A stretch of DNA of 56,541 nucleotides from Ignavibacteria bacterium (lineage in GTDB: Bacteria > Bacteroidota > Ignavibacteria > Tepidaquicellales > Tepidaquicellaceae): the NCBI GenBank assembly GCA_016929695.1, contig JAFGII010000004.1, positions 1 to 56,541 of the forward strand, in the 5' to 3' direction. This document shows, in pieces, positions 45,195 through 53,167 of this stretch. The position numbers and the translations under genes were made by a program. The notes below the pieces were generated by a model. It was not told where the DNA came from, did not search any database, and saw only the letters and a program-made list of their open reading frames with translations. Position 1 is the first letter of the stretch. The number at the start of each line of letters is the position of its first letter.

Positions 45195-45299
45195 ATCAGA
45201 CCAGTTACTGAAAATGGAAGATTTTTTCAAATGGATTTAATTAAATTTTAAAAAGAATTATTAAAAAAGACAATTTAATTTATTAATCTCCGTTAAACA

Positions 45300-45398
45300 A
45301 TGAAAAAATACAGTATTATTCATTACTTAATTTCATTTTTCACTTCTGTTATAATGTCAGTAACATTGTTTTATCAATATTTTAAAAGAAATGATTAA
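45300..45398 (+). CDS. Possible 32-residue single-helix membrane protein
   Basis: In the gap between queA (minus) and cmk (plus) an ATG at 45300 opens a frame of 32 codons ending TAA at 45398. The peptide is MKKYSIIHYLISFFTSVIMS continuing VTLFYQYFKRND. It has a basic start, one hydrophobic helix of about 20 residues and a charged end, as small membrane proteins have. No family is recognised. It is too short to exclude chance in AT-rich DNA. The rest of the gap (45195-45299 and 45399-45528) holds nothing recognisable. Confidence 0.35.
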   Translation: MKKYSIIHYLISFFTSVIMSVTLFYQYFKRND

Positions 45399-45528
45399 TT
45401 AATGAGAGACAGGATTTTAAACTTTTATTTTTATCTTGAATATAGAAATTAAAATACAAATATTTATGGTTTTATAAAATACAGTTCTTTGAATGTTAAA
45501 TTCGAATATTTGAGAACAATATAACGGT

Positions 45529-46206
45529 ATGGGCAAATTAATAATAGCAATTGATGGACCTTCAGGAACCGGTAAAAGTACAACAGCAAGATTACTTGCG
45601 GAGAAACTAAATCTGCCTTATGTAGACAGCGGAATATTTTACAGAGCAATAACATACTTACTGTTCAAGAACAAAATAAAGCCGGATGAAATCAAACGTA
45701 TAGAGCAAATTGCAAAAAAGATTAATTTAGAATTTAAAGACGAGGATGTATATTTAAACGGCATAAACGTTACGAAAGAAATCAGAACTCTCGATGTAAC
45801 AAACAGAGTAAGCAGTGTAAGTAAGATTAAAGAAATAAGAAAGATAATAGTTGAAAAATTAAGAAATTATGCGGGCAGCAGAGGAGTTGTAATGGACGGC
45901 CGGGATATCGGAACAGTGGTTTTTCCTGAAGCAAACTACAAATTTTATTTTTTCTGCGACCTAAACACCAGAGCCGCCAGAAGGCAGCAAGATTTTTTAG
46001 ACTTAGGGCATAAAATCCCTCTTAAAAAAATCCTACTTGAACTGAAAAAAAGGGATGAATTGGATAAAAACAGAAAAGATTCGCCTTTAAAAATTTCCGA
46101 TGATGCAATTGAACTTGACACGACCAATTTAATAATTGAAGAGCAGGTCGATTTTATATACAAAAGAATTGTTTCGGCAAATAATATGCTGAACAACGAA
46201 CTATAG
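45529..46206 (+). CDS. cmk: Cytidylate kinase
   Basis: The 225-residue protein has the P-loop IAIDGPSGTGKSTTARLLAEKL and the NMP-binding parts YVDSGIFYRAITYL. VVMDGRDIGTVVFPEANYKFYF contains the Arg-Asp pair that binds CMP/dCMP, and the LID region has RAARRQQD. It phosphorylates CMP and dCMP for RNA, DNA and CDP-lipid precursors. cmk upstream of rpsA is a widespread gene order, and here rpsA follows after 72 bases, which contain a complex leader structure. Confidence 0.97.
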   Translation: MGKLIIAIDGPSGTGKSTTARLLAEKLNLPYVDSGIFYRAITYLLFKNKIKPDEIKRIEQIAKKINLEFKDEDVYLNGINVTKEIRTLDVTNRVSSVSKIKEIRKIIVEKLRNYAGSRGVVMDGRDIGTVVFPEANYKFYFFCDLNTRAARRQQDFLDLGHKIPLKKILLELKKRDELDKNRKDSPLKISDDAIELDTTNLIIEEQVDFIYKRIVSANNMLNNEL

Positions 46207-46229
46207 AAGAAATTTTTCATAAATTTAAA

Positions 46230-46271
46230 CCTTTCGAAGATTATCCGATCGAAAGGAGATAAATCGGATAA
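46230..46271 (+). promoter_or_regulatory. rpsA leader with two mutually exclusive hairpins around a Shine-Dalgarno sequence
   Basis: The leader contains AAAGGAG at 46252-46258, an evident ribosome binding site in a window where most genes lack one. CCTTTCGA (46230-46237) can pair perfectly with TCGAAAGG (46249-46256), hiding its 5' part. Alternatively TTATCCGAT (46241-46249) pairs perfectly with ATCGGATAA (46263-46271), leaving AAAGGAG in a 13-base loop. The two stems share bases 46241-46249 and so exclude each other. The start codon follows at 46279, about 20 bases from the site. This fits a translational switch, possibly autoregulation by S1. Confidence 0.6.
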
Positions 46272-46278
46272 ATAAATA

Positions 46279-48399
46279 ATGACAGAAGAATTAGAATTAA
46301 ACAACAGTACCAAGGAAGAAAAGACTCCTCCCGAGGAAGTAAAAACTTCAGCGAAAGCAATAAGTGAGGATTACGATGAAGATGAATTTCAGCGTATGCT
46401 GAAGTTATACGAAAAGACTTTCAGCCTGATAAAGGAGAATGAACTGGTAAAAGGGAAAATAGTAGCGATTCACGGCGAAGATGTTCTTATTGACATCGGT
46501 TCAAAATCCGACGGAAGAGTCTCAATAAATGATTTCTCTTCACCGGAAGAATTGGTTGTAGGAAAAGAAATCGAAGTATTTCTGGAAAAAATTGAAGATA
46601 AAGAAGGTCAACTTGTTCTTTCGAAAAAGAAAGCCGATTCGATTAAGATGTGGGAAAAAATAGTCGAAGCGAATAAGAACGGTACCATTATACAGGGCAG
46701 ATGCCTGAGACGTATAAAGGGCGGATTTGTAGTAGATATCAACGGGTTAACAGCATTTCTGCCGGGCTCACAAATTGATACGAAACCAATCCGGGATTAT
46801 GACGAATACGTAGGTAAACTTATGGATTTCAAGGTTATAAAAATTAACAATGCAATAGAAAATATCATTGTATCGCACAAAGTACTGATTGAGGAGTCAA
46901 TGGCAGGACAAAGAGAAGAGTTACTTAAGACGATTAAAAAAGGTATGGTTTTAAAAGCAACAGTGAAAGCCATTACGGATTTCGGTGTTTTTGTAGACCT
47001 TGGCGGGCTTGACGGATTAATTCACATTACCGACCTTTCATGGGGCAGGATAAACCATCCGAGCGACGTAGTAAAACTTGACCAGGTTATTGACGTCTTT
47101 GTTATTGAATTTGATGAAGACAAGCAAAGAGTATATCTCGGATTAAAACAGTTACAGACTCATCCCTGGGAAAACATTCAGGAGAAATACAAAGTCGGTG
47201 ATAACGTATCGGGCAAAGTTGTTTCCCTTACAGAATACGGAGCATTTATCGAAATTGAGAAAGGTATCGAAGGGCTCATTCACATAAGTGAAATGTCCTG
47301 GACACAGCATATTACAAGTCCGAATCAAATGGTTACTATGGGACAACTTGTAGAAGCACAGATACTCAATATTGACTACGAAAACAGAAAACTTTCACTG
47401 GGAATGAAACAATTAACTCCGAATCCCTGGCAGAGTTTACTCGATAAATTTCCTATCGGTACAAAACAAAAAGGAAAAGTATGCAATATTACAAACTTCG
47501 GAATATTCGTGGAACTGGAAGAGGGTGTTGACGGACTCGTTCATATTTCCGACCTTTCCTGGACGAAGAAGATTCTCAACGTAAATGAGTTCGTGAAAAT
47601 AGGTGATAAAATTGAGGTAGTCATACTCGGTATTGATGTAGCCAATCAGAGAATTTCTCTCGGTCACAAACAATTATTTGAGAATCCCTGGGATAAACTG
47701 GAGGAAAAATATAAACTTGGATATGAAACGGACTGCAAAGTTATTAAACCGATTGATAAAGGTATTATCATTGAATTACCAGATTTAGTTGATGCTTTTA
47801 TTCCTGCTTCGCAATTCTCTATTTCAGCCATAAGAAACCTTTCTGAATTCTTCAAGCCGGGAGATATGGTAAAAGCAGAAATAATTGAATTTGACAAGAC
47901 GAATAAAAAAATTGTATTATCCGTTATAGAATATCTTAAAGATAAAGAACAAAAAGAAGTTGATGAATACATTACAAAATATAGACTTCCCAAGAAATTT
48001 ACAATAAAAGATATTGCGGAAAAAACGAGGAGTTATGAAGCCGAACAGATTGATTTCAGAATAGAAGATATAATAGGCGATGAAATGTCAACGGTTAATA
48101 CTCCTCCCGTTCAACCCCCAACAATTCAGTTCCCTCCTTCACAACCGGAAGTTACCGAACAGAAGGAAACTGCTCCGGAACAGAAGGTAACTGCTCCGGA
48201 ACAAAAGGAAATAACTCCGGAACTGAAGGAAATAGCCGAGCAGAAGGAAGTTACACCCGAACAGAAAGAAGAAACACCCGAGCAGAAGGATGTGATACCT
48301 GAACAGAACGATATCACACCCGAGCAGAAGGAAGTTACACCCGAACAGAAAGAAGAAACACCCGAGCAGAAGGAAATTAATCCTGACCAGAGCGTATAA
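46279..48399 (+). CDS. rpsA: 30S ribosomal protein S1 with a repetitive acidic tail
   Basis: The 706-residue protein has six S1 OB-fold repeats. Examples are LVKGKIVAIHGEDVLIDIG (domain 1), GMVLKATVKAITDFGVFVDLG (domain 3), VSGKVVSLTEYGAFIEIEKG (domain 4) and KGKVCNITNFGIFVELEEG (domain 5). S1 binds mRNA on the 30S subunit and helps start translation. After about residue 630 a tail of tandem PEQKE-type units replaces the usual end. Two copies of a 28-residue unit are encoded by an exact 55-base repeat. The leader carries a switch-like structure. cmk lies upstream; a terminator at 48432-48461 follows. Confidence 0.96.
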   Translation: MTEELELNNSTKEEKTPPEEVKTSAKAISEDYDEDEFQRMLKLYEKTFSLIKENELVKGKIVAIHGEDVLIDIGSKSDGRVSINDFSSPEELVVGKEIEVFLEKIEDKEGQLVLSKKKADSIKMWEKIVEANKNGTIIQGRCLRRIKGGFVVDINGLTAFLPGSQIDTKPIRDYDEYVGKLMDFKVIKINNAIENIIVSHKVLIEESMAGQREELLKTIKKGMVLKATVKAITDFGVFVDLGGLDGLIHITDLSWGRINHPSDVVKLDQVIDVFVIEFDEDKQRVYLGLKQLQTHPWENIQEKYKVGDNVSGKVVSLTEYGAFIEIEKGIEGLIHISEMSWTQHITSPNQMVTMGQLVEAQILNIDYENRKLSLGMKQLTPNPWQSLLDKFPIGTKQKGKVCNITNFGIFVELEEGVDGLVHISDLSWTKKILNVNEFVKIGDKIEVVILGIDVANQRISLGHKQLFENPWDKLEEKYKLGYETDCKVIKPIDKGIIIELPDLVDAFIPASQFSISAIRNLSEFFKPGDMVKAEIIEFDKTNKKIVLSVIEYLKDKEQKEVDEYITKYRLPKKFTIKDIAEKTRSYEAEQIDFRIEDIIGDEMSTVNTPPVQPPTIQFPPSQPEVTEQKETAPEQKVTAPEQKEITPELKEIAEQKEVTPEQKEETPEQKDVIPEQNDITPEQKEVTPEQKEETPEQKEINPDQSV
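48236..48374 (+). repeat. In-frame tandem repeat in the rpsA tail
   Basis: Bases 48236-48290 and 48320-48374 are identical over 55 bases, with a period of 84 bases (28 codons). Smaller degenerate PEQKE units (CCGGAACAGAAG-like) extend back to about 48170. The repeats keep frame, so they lengthen the acidic tail by whole units. Confidence 0.9.
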
Positions 48400-48431
48400 C
48401 ATAAAAAAATATAAAAAACAAATTATATGTT

Positions 48432-48461
48432 AACCCGGATGACAAACTCAACATCCGGGTT
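48432..48461 (+). terminator. Intrinsic terminator after rpsA
   Basis: AACCCGGATG (48432-48441) pairs with CATCCGGGTT (48452-48461), a perfect 10-base GC-rich stem with a 10-base loop, followed by TTTCTATT. It lies 33 bases after the rpsA stop. Confidence 0.88.
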
Positions 48462-48521
48462 TTCTATTAAATGAACTGTTTTATTCTCATATAATACTTA
48501 ATTTTGAATATAAATATTAAA

Positions 48522-49184
48522 ATGGCTATATACGGAAAAGACACGATAATTAAAATATATTTTGTATCCCTGTTGTTATTAGTGGCATCCCTGTTTATAA
48601 ATCATACTGCTGTAAAAATCATATTTTTAGTATTATGTCTTTTTTTAATACTTTTCACTTCATTTTTCTTCAGAGACCCTGCAAGAAAAATACCGAATGG
48701 TATTACAAACGAAGATGTTCTCTCACCGGCAGACGGAAAAATTGTTGAAATTAAAAAAATCAAGAATAAATACCCTGAACTGTTTTCCTGCAAAGAATTA
48801 TCACTGATAAGTATATTCATGTCTCCCCTGAATGTCCACGTTAACAGATTCCCTTTATCCGGAAAAATAAATTATTATAATTATATTAAAGGAAAATATG
48901 TTGTTGCTTTTAACGAAAAATCATCCGATGAAAATGAAAGAACTGAAATAGGTATCATCAGCGGTACAAACCAGATAGTTTTTATTCAGATTGCCGGTTA
49001 TGTTGCAAGGAGAATCGTCTGTAATATTAAAACCGAAGATTATGCCGTGGCAGGAGAAAGATTCGGTATGATAAAATTCGGTTCAAGAGTAGATATAATT
49101 TTTAAACCGGATACAAAAATACTGGTAAATTTACATGACAAAGTAAAAGCAGGTGTTTCTATTCTTGCAAAATTAACACGATAA
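48522..49184 (+). CDS. psd: Phosphatidylserine decarboxylase, short form
   Basis: Started at ATG 48522, the protein is 220 residues; an in-frame TTG at 48504 is less likely. Two N-terminal membrane helices lead to the decarboxylase part: EDVLSPADGKIVEI, FMSPLNVHVNRFPLSGKI and the GMIKFGSRVDIIF segment. There the Gly-Ser bond is the self-cleavage site that creates the pyruvoyl cofactor. It makes phosphatidylethanolamine from phosphatidylserine. The stop overlaps the pssA start by one base (TAATG), so the two successive steps of PE synthesis are translationally coupled. Confidence 0.94.
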   Translation: MAIYGKDTIIKIYFVSLLLLVASLFINHTAVKIIFLVLCLFLILFTSFFFRDPARKIPNGITNEDVLSPADGKIVEIKKIKNKYPELFSCKELSLISIFMSPLNVHVNRFPLSGKINYYNYIKGKYVVAFNEKSSDENERTEIGIISGTNQIVFIQIAGYVARRIVCNIKTEDYAVAGERFGMIKFGSRVDIIFKPDTKILVNLHDKVKAGVSILAKLTR

Positions 49185-49927
49185 TGTTAAGTGCAAAAAA
49201 ATTCATTCCCAGTTTATTTACTATACTGAACGCATTCTGCGGTTTTCTGTCCATTATTGAAAGTTCAAACTCAAATTTTAACAGTGCCTCATTATTTATC
49301 ATCTATGCCTCAATTTTTGATATGTTAGACGGTATAGTTGCAAGAATTTTAAAAACATCAAGTGATTTCGGAGTTGAACTGGATTCGCTTTCCGATTCAA
49401 TATCATTCGGCGCTGCTCCTTCATTTCTACTTTACAGCATTTATTTTAATGAGCTGAATTCTTTAGGACTATTCCTTGCTTCACTTACTATGATATTTGC
49501 AGTAATAAGACTGGCAAGGTTCAACGTCGAACTTGTCGGGTATGAAAAAGACAAATTCTACGGTTTACCTACACCTGTAGCAGCAATTACAATTTGCACA
49601 TACATTATATTGTATCACAATAAACTTTTTGATATACGCACAAGCGGAATAATAATTACTATAATTTCTGTTATTCTGCCTCTGCTTATGGTTTCAAAGT
49701 TACAATATCCTGTTCTGCCTAAATTGAGTGTACAGTCACTTAAAAAAAACAAGATAGTCTTTTCCATCATTGTTATATTTATAATCATATCCGTACTGAC
49801 AAACGGATACGCTGTTTTTCCAATATGTGTTTTTTACATTTTATCCGGAATTTTTTTCGACCTCTACAGAATCGTTTTTAAACCCCGTAAACCCATTCAT
49901 AAAAGAGTATCCCAAAGAAACCCCTGA
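49184..49927 (+). CDS. pssA: CDP-diacylglycerol-serine O-phosphatidyltransferase
   Basis: This 247-residue multi-helix membrane protein carries the CDP-alcohol transferase motif DMLDGIVARILKTSSDFGVELDSLSDSISFG (pattern DGxxAR..G...D...D). FYGLPTPVAAITI is the region typical of bacterial PssA type II. It joins CDP-diacylglycerol and serine to give phosphatidylserine, the substrate of the preceding Psd. The C-terminus is basic (KPRKPIHKRVSQR). A 267-base gap follows without a recognisable gene. Confidence 0.95.
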   Translation: MLSAKKFIPSLFTILNAFCGFLSIIESSNSNFNSASLFIIYASIFDMLDGIVARILKTSSDFGVELDSLSDSISFGAAPSFLLYSIYFNELNSLGLFLASLTMIFAVIRLARFNVELVGYEKDKFYGLPTPVAAITICTYIILYHNKLFDIRTSGIIITIISVILPLLMVSKLQYPVLPKLSVQSLKKNKIVFSIIVIFIIISVLTNGYAVFPICVFYILSGIFFDLYRIVFKPRKPIHKRVSQRNP

Positions 49928-50194
49928 CGGAGCAGAAACAGCAACAAGTAGAAAGAGACAAGGGAAGTTTCATACTTACGGAACACAGACAACACTAATT
50001 AGAATGTTTTACACTGATTTATAGAAAAGGGTTATAACGCAGGAGACTCGCGGATACGGGATAAACTATTGGAACCAGGGGAAAGCAAAGGTGAGAATTA
50101 AAACATTAAAAAAACAAAATTTATTTGACTTTTTTGATTGAAAAATTATTTGTAAATTTAAATAATTGTTTATTAAACACAAAATTATCATTTT

Positions 50195-50755
50195 TTGAAG
50201 AAAGATATTTTTTATCTGCCGAATCTCATTTCTTATATCAGACTGATATTATTAATACCGGTAGTATATTTATTTATATCAGATTTTGAAAATAACAGGA
50301 TAATAATTGCTATATTATTAATTATTATGACTTTGACTGATATAGCAGACGGATATGCAGCGAGGAAATTAAATAAAATAACGGAATTAGGCAAGATAAT
50401 AGACCCTGTTGCAGATAAAATATGCATCGGGGTAATTGCAATATTAGTCCTTATAAAAGGTTTGATACCTTTATGGTTTGTAATAGTTGTAATTTCAAGG
50501 GATTTACTGATATTAATATTCGGACTTTTACTAGCCGGGAAATACAAAATCACATTAATGTCAAACTACGCAGGGAAAATAACGGCTTTATTAATCGGGA
50601 TAATTTTATTATTATCAATGATTAATGATGAACTTTTAACTCAAATAAACAGTTATTTAAAATATGCAGCTATATTATTAATAGTTTATACTCTAATTGT
50701 ATATTTTAAAAGATTTTTGAAAACAATAGGAGACAAGCAAAATGAAAACAGATGA
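50195..50755 (+). CDS. CDP-alcohol phosphatidyltransferase (PgsA-like)
   Basis: This 186-residue membrane protein begins with TTG at 50195 (MKKDIFYLPNLISYIRL). The family motif is DIADGYAARKLNKITELGKIIDPVADK, with all Asp residues of the DG..AR..G...D...D pattern. Size and the LPNLISYIRLILLIPVVYL start fit phosphatidylglycerophosphate synthase, which feeds phosphatidylglycerol synthesis. The substrate alcohol is not determined by the sequence. The stop overlaps the next gene (HU/IHF, 50742) by 14 bases. Confidence 0.87.
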   Translation: MKKDIFYLPNLISYIRLILLIPVVYLFISDFENNRIIIAILLIIMTLTDIADGYAARKLNKITELGKIIDPVADKICIGVIAILVLIKGLIPLWFVIVVISRDLLILIFGLLLAGKYKITLMSNYAGKITALLIGIILLLSMINDELLTQINSYLKYAAILLIVYTLIVYFKRFLKTIGDKQNENR

Positions 50756-51080
50756 ATTACAAAAACCCGAAAGAATACCGACACTTACAAGGAAAGATGT
50801 CGAACGGAAAATTGAAGAAAAATTAGCGGGAAAGAAGCCCACAAAAAAGTTAATTGTTGATTCTTTATTTGAATCACTCAGAGAATTAATAATGGAAGCA
50901 AGCCCGGTAATCAGGATTGAAATCCGAGATTTCGGGGTTTTTGAAGTTAAGAAGACAAGGCCGAAACCAAAAGCAAGAAATTTAAAAACGGGCGAATTTG
51001 TTTTTGTACCGGGCAGGCGAAAAATGCATTTCAAACCGGGAAAAATTCTCAAGAATTTCCTCAAGGAAGTCCCCGAATAA
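50742..51080 (+). CDS. HU/IHF family DNA-binding protein
   Basis: The protein has 112 residues. A ~30-residue charged N-terminal part precedes the HU core (LIVDSLFESLRELIMEASPVIRIEIRDFGVFEVKK, then a basic arm TRPKPKARNLKTGEFVFVPGRRKMHFKPGKILK). The arm carries the RNPKTGE-like motif (RNLKTGE) and the VPxRR..FKPGK end of the family. It bends DNA in the chromosome. It begins inside the end of the pgsA-like gene, so it is coupled to it. It is slightly longer at the N-terminus than HU (about 90 residues), giving it an IHF-like or Bacteroidota HU-like form. Confidence 0.93.
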   Translation: MKTDELQKPERIPTLTRKDVERKIEEKLAGKKPTKKLIVDSLFESLRELIMEASPVIRIEIRDFGVFEVKKTRPKPKARNLKTGEFVFVPGRRKMHFKPGKILKNFLKEVPE

Positions 51081-51093
51081 AATTTATCAGCAG

Positions 51094-51552
51094 TTGAACG
51101 ACAAAAGCAAGAGAGACAGGTATCTTGCTGTTGATTTCGGATTAAAAAGGATAGGTATTGCTATTACCGATGACCTGAAATTAATGGCATTTCCGAGGAA
51201 ATATATTGAAAACACAGAAGGGGTTTTTGAGGAAATAATAAAAACAGTTATTGACGAGGATGTTTCGCGCATTATTATCGGGCATCCTCTGAATTTTAAA
51301 TCAGAGGCAACGCATTCAACGGTTTCCGTAATAGAATTCGGAAAAAAATTAGAAGAGATATGCACGAAAAAAAAACTCAGAGTGGAAATAATATTTTTTG
51401 ACGAAAGGTTCACGAGTACACTGGCGCAGCATTATATTAATAAATCGGGGTTATCGAAGAAGAAAAAAAGAGACAAGGGCATTGTGGATTCGGAATCTGC
51501 CAGGATAATACTCGAAGATTATCTGAAAAAGCAAAATTTTCATAATCAGTAA
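51094..51552 (+). CDS. ruvX: Putative pre-16S rRNA nuclease / Holliday-junction resolvase RuvX (YqgF)
   Basis: The frame is open from 50998, but a TTG at 51094 gives the standard N-terminus MNDKSKRDRYLAVDFGLKRIGIAITDD. The YqgF motif DFGLKRIG, the segment IIIGHPLNFKSEATHS (VGLP-type region) and FDERFTSTLA with its catalytic Glu are present, about 152 residues in all. RuvX/YqgF processes the 5' end of 16S rRNA. The start follows the HU gene stop by 13 bases, and the AlbA_2 gene begins 1 base after its stop. Confidence 0.9.
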   Translation: MNDKSKRDRYLAVDFGLKRIGIAITDDLKLMAFPRKYIENTEGVFEEIIKTVIDEDVSRIIIGHPLNFKSEATHSTVSVIEFGKKLEEICTKKKLRVEIIFFDERFTSTLAQHYINKSGLSKKKKRDKGIVDSESARIILEDYLKKQNFHNQ

Positions 51553-51553
51553 A

Positions 51554-52195
51554 TTGTATTTAGTAGAGTTATACAAAATAATCGAAGACGGAGAGAATTC
51601 GAACGTCGAATTCAAGCGCAAATTTTCTGAACCCGAAAAAATAGCAAAAGAGATGATTGCTTTTGCTAATTCGAAGGGAGGTATCATATTATTCGGAGTA
51701 GATGATAACAGAGATATCATAGGCGTTGAAAGTGAAAAGGGCGAACTTGAACTCATTGACACTGCGGCAAAATTTTACTGCGAGCCGGAAGTGGGATATC
51801 ATTATGAAATAATGGAGATTAAGAACAAAGACATAGTCATTGTTACCGTACCCGAAAGTAAATTTAAACCGCATAAGTTAATATCGGAAAAAATTTCCGA
51901 AGATTTACGGGTTTATATCCGTTCAAAGGACAAAAGTGTAATCGCTTCTAAAGAAACAGTCAATTTACTAAAACATACAAATCCGGAATCAAAACCGCTC
52001 ATGATTTCTTACGGCAAACCCGAAAAGCAAATACTCGAATATCTGAAAGAAAATGAACGCATAACGGTTAATGAGTTCAAGAAACTCGCAAACATATCCA
52101 GACGCAGAGCCAGCCGCACGATTGTTAATTTGGTACGAGCGGGGGTTATAATTCATAACAGGCAGGATGATTTCGAGTTTTACACACTGGCGTAA
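51554..52195 (+). CDS. AlbA_2 (Schlafen-type) domain transcriptional regulator
   Basis: The 213-residue protein begins with TTG at 51554. An AlbA_2 domain fills residues ~8-115: NSNVEFKRKFSEPEKIAKEMIAFANSKGGIILFGVDDNRDIIG is the strong signature. The C-terminal ~65 residues look like a winged-helix DNA-binding domain (PEKQILEYLKENERITVNEFKKLANISRRRASRTIVNLVRAGVII). Such proteins are annotated as putative regulators or ATP-binding proteins, with the target unknown. It is the last gene of the tightly packed pgsA-HU-ruvX run. Confidence 0.88.
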   Translation: MYLVELYKIIEDGENSNVEFKRKFSEPEKIAKEMIAFANSKGGIILFGVDDNRDIIGVESEKGELELIDTAAKFYCEPEVGYHYEIMEIKNKDIVIVTVPESKFKPHKLISEKISEDLRVYIRSKDKSVIASKETVNLLKHTNPESKPLMISYGKPEKQILEYLKENERITVNEFKKLANISRRRASRTIVNLVRAGVIIHNRQDDFEFYTLA

Positions 52196-52356
52196 CATAT
52201 TCAATGTCCAATGTTCAATGTTAAATGTTAAATGAAAAAAGACAATACGCATTTGATTTTAACCGCTACGGACGCAAAGCATATTCAATGTTGAATGTTC
52301 AATGTTAAATGTTAAAAGACATTATGCATTTAATTTTAAACCTTAACGGAGCAAAG
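52196..52356. repeat. Tandem duplication of an ~80-bp non-coding unit
   Basis: Unit 1 (52196-52279) and unit 2 (52280-52356) both begin CATATTCAATGT and run through AATGTTCAATGTTAAATGTT, ACATTATGCATTT-like and TTAACGGA/CTACGGACGCAAAG sequences with scattered changes and a 7-base length difference. Within each unit, CAATGTTxAATGT is itself reiterated. It directly follows the AlbA_2 stop. The first stretches resemble the ATTCAATGTTCAATGT sequences seen as intergenic filler in related genomes (recalled, not checked). Confidence 0.75.
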
Positions 52357-52522
52357 GAATATTTTATAAAAGCAATTTTTCACGAACTCAGGATTATACA
52401 CATTTCCAACCTCAGGATTTGGAAGGTTTTAATTAAAAGGATATATAATTCTTACGCAATTGTTTTTTCATTAAATTCCCGATATATTAGTTTCGTCATT
52501 TATAATATAAGCAAAAATAATT
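52357..52522. other. Gene-free segment before the small envelope protein
   Basis: The stretch is AT-rich. CTCAGGATT occurs twice (52387-52395 and 52411-52419), and TTCCAA (52404-52409) can pair with TTGGAA (52419-52424). A frame that crosses it to 52569 has no family support and is not called. Confidence 0.4.
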
Positions 52523-53029
52523 ATGAAGACGACAATTATTTCCTTACTTATTTTACTTCTATCAGTTAATGTATTTTCGCAATCAACAGATAGAGGACAA
52601 AAAACAAAGAGTGAAACATCGGGGAATTCAAAGTATGATTTCAACATTACCGTGACACAGGGGTACAGTTATAGTTTAGACAAAACAAATTTCAGATACA
52701 TCAATCTCGATTTAGGCTATAAATTTTCAGATAACAATGAACTGGGAATTTGTTTAGGAGATAATGATTTGATATGGCTTGGAGGTTATTACAGAATTTA
52801 TTTTGCGGATAATATAAATATAGGTCTCAAAATTGCAAAGGATTTTGACCACTCGGATTATTATGTTACAAACGAAATCACAGCCGGAAAGGATTTAAGA
52901 ATTACCGATAATTTTTACTTCAGGTTACAGGTATTTTTCAGCACGAGGTCCGAATATCCACTCGGTATCAAGAACGAAAACCATTCAAATAAGACAGGAA
53001 TATTATTCGGAATAAATTATTTATTATAA
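52523..53029 (+). CDS. Small outer-membrane-type beta-barrel protein (unknown)
   Basis: This 168-residue protein has a signal peptide (MKTTIISLLILLLSVNVFSQ). The rest shows alternating hydrophobic and polar residues with many aromatic ones (YDFNITVTQGYSYSLDKTNF, YINLDLGYKFSDNNELGI, ENHSNKTGILFGINYLL). This is the look of an 8-strand outer-membrane barrel, and the last residues LFGINYLL fit a barrel end. No named family is recognised. It is a single gene, with no operon partner on its strand. Confidence 0.7.
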   Translation: MKTTIISLLILLLSVNVFSQSTDRGQKTKSETSGNSKYDFNITVTQGYSYSLDKTNFRYINLDLGYKFSDNNELGICLGDNDLIWLGGYYRIYFADNINIGLKIAKDFDHSDYYVTNEITAGKDLRITDNFYFRLQVFFSTRSEYPLGIKNENHSNKTGILFGINYLL

Positions 53030-53167
53030 AATTATTGGATCTCAAGAACAATTCTCACACGATAGCCGTCTTCGATATGAAGAAATAAAACTTTACGTTT
53101 ACAAAATAATTTTCTGTAGAAAAAAATATATCAGAGCCTATTTCCTGATGTGATTAAGTATAATTGA

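Noticed and set aside
48126-48402. Cys/Phe-rich minus-strand frames
   Set aside because: They are antisense readings of the PEQKE repeats of rpsA.
49928-50194. Possible tRNA or gene between pssA and the pgsA-like gene
   Set aside because: No cloverleaf, no open frame of note and no clear terminator was visible.
50998-51093. Extended N-terminus of RuvX overlapping the HU gene
   Set aside because: The family N-terminus fits the TTG at 51094; the upstream part is an out-of-frame reading of the HU gene.
52196-52356. Possible CRISPR-like repeats
   Set aside because: Only two adjacent units, without unique spacers of even length and without cas genes.
52309-52569. 86-codon plus-strand frame
   Set aside because: It starts in the duplicated repeat, crosses AT-rich DNA and overlaps the signal peptide of the real gene at 52523; no family resemblance.
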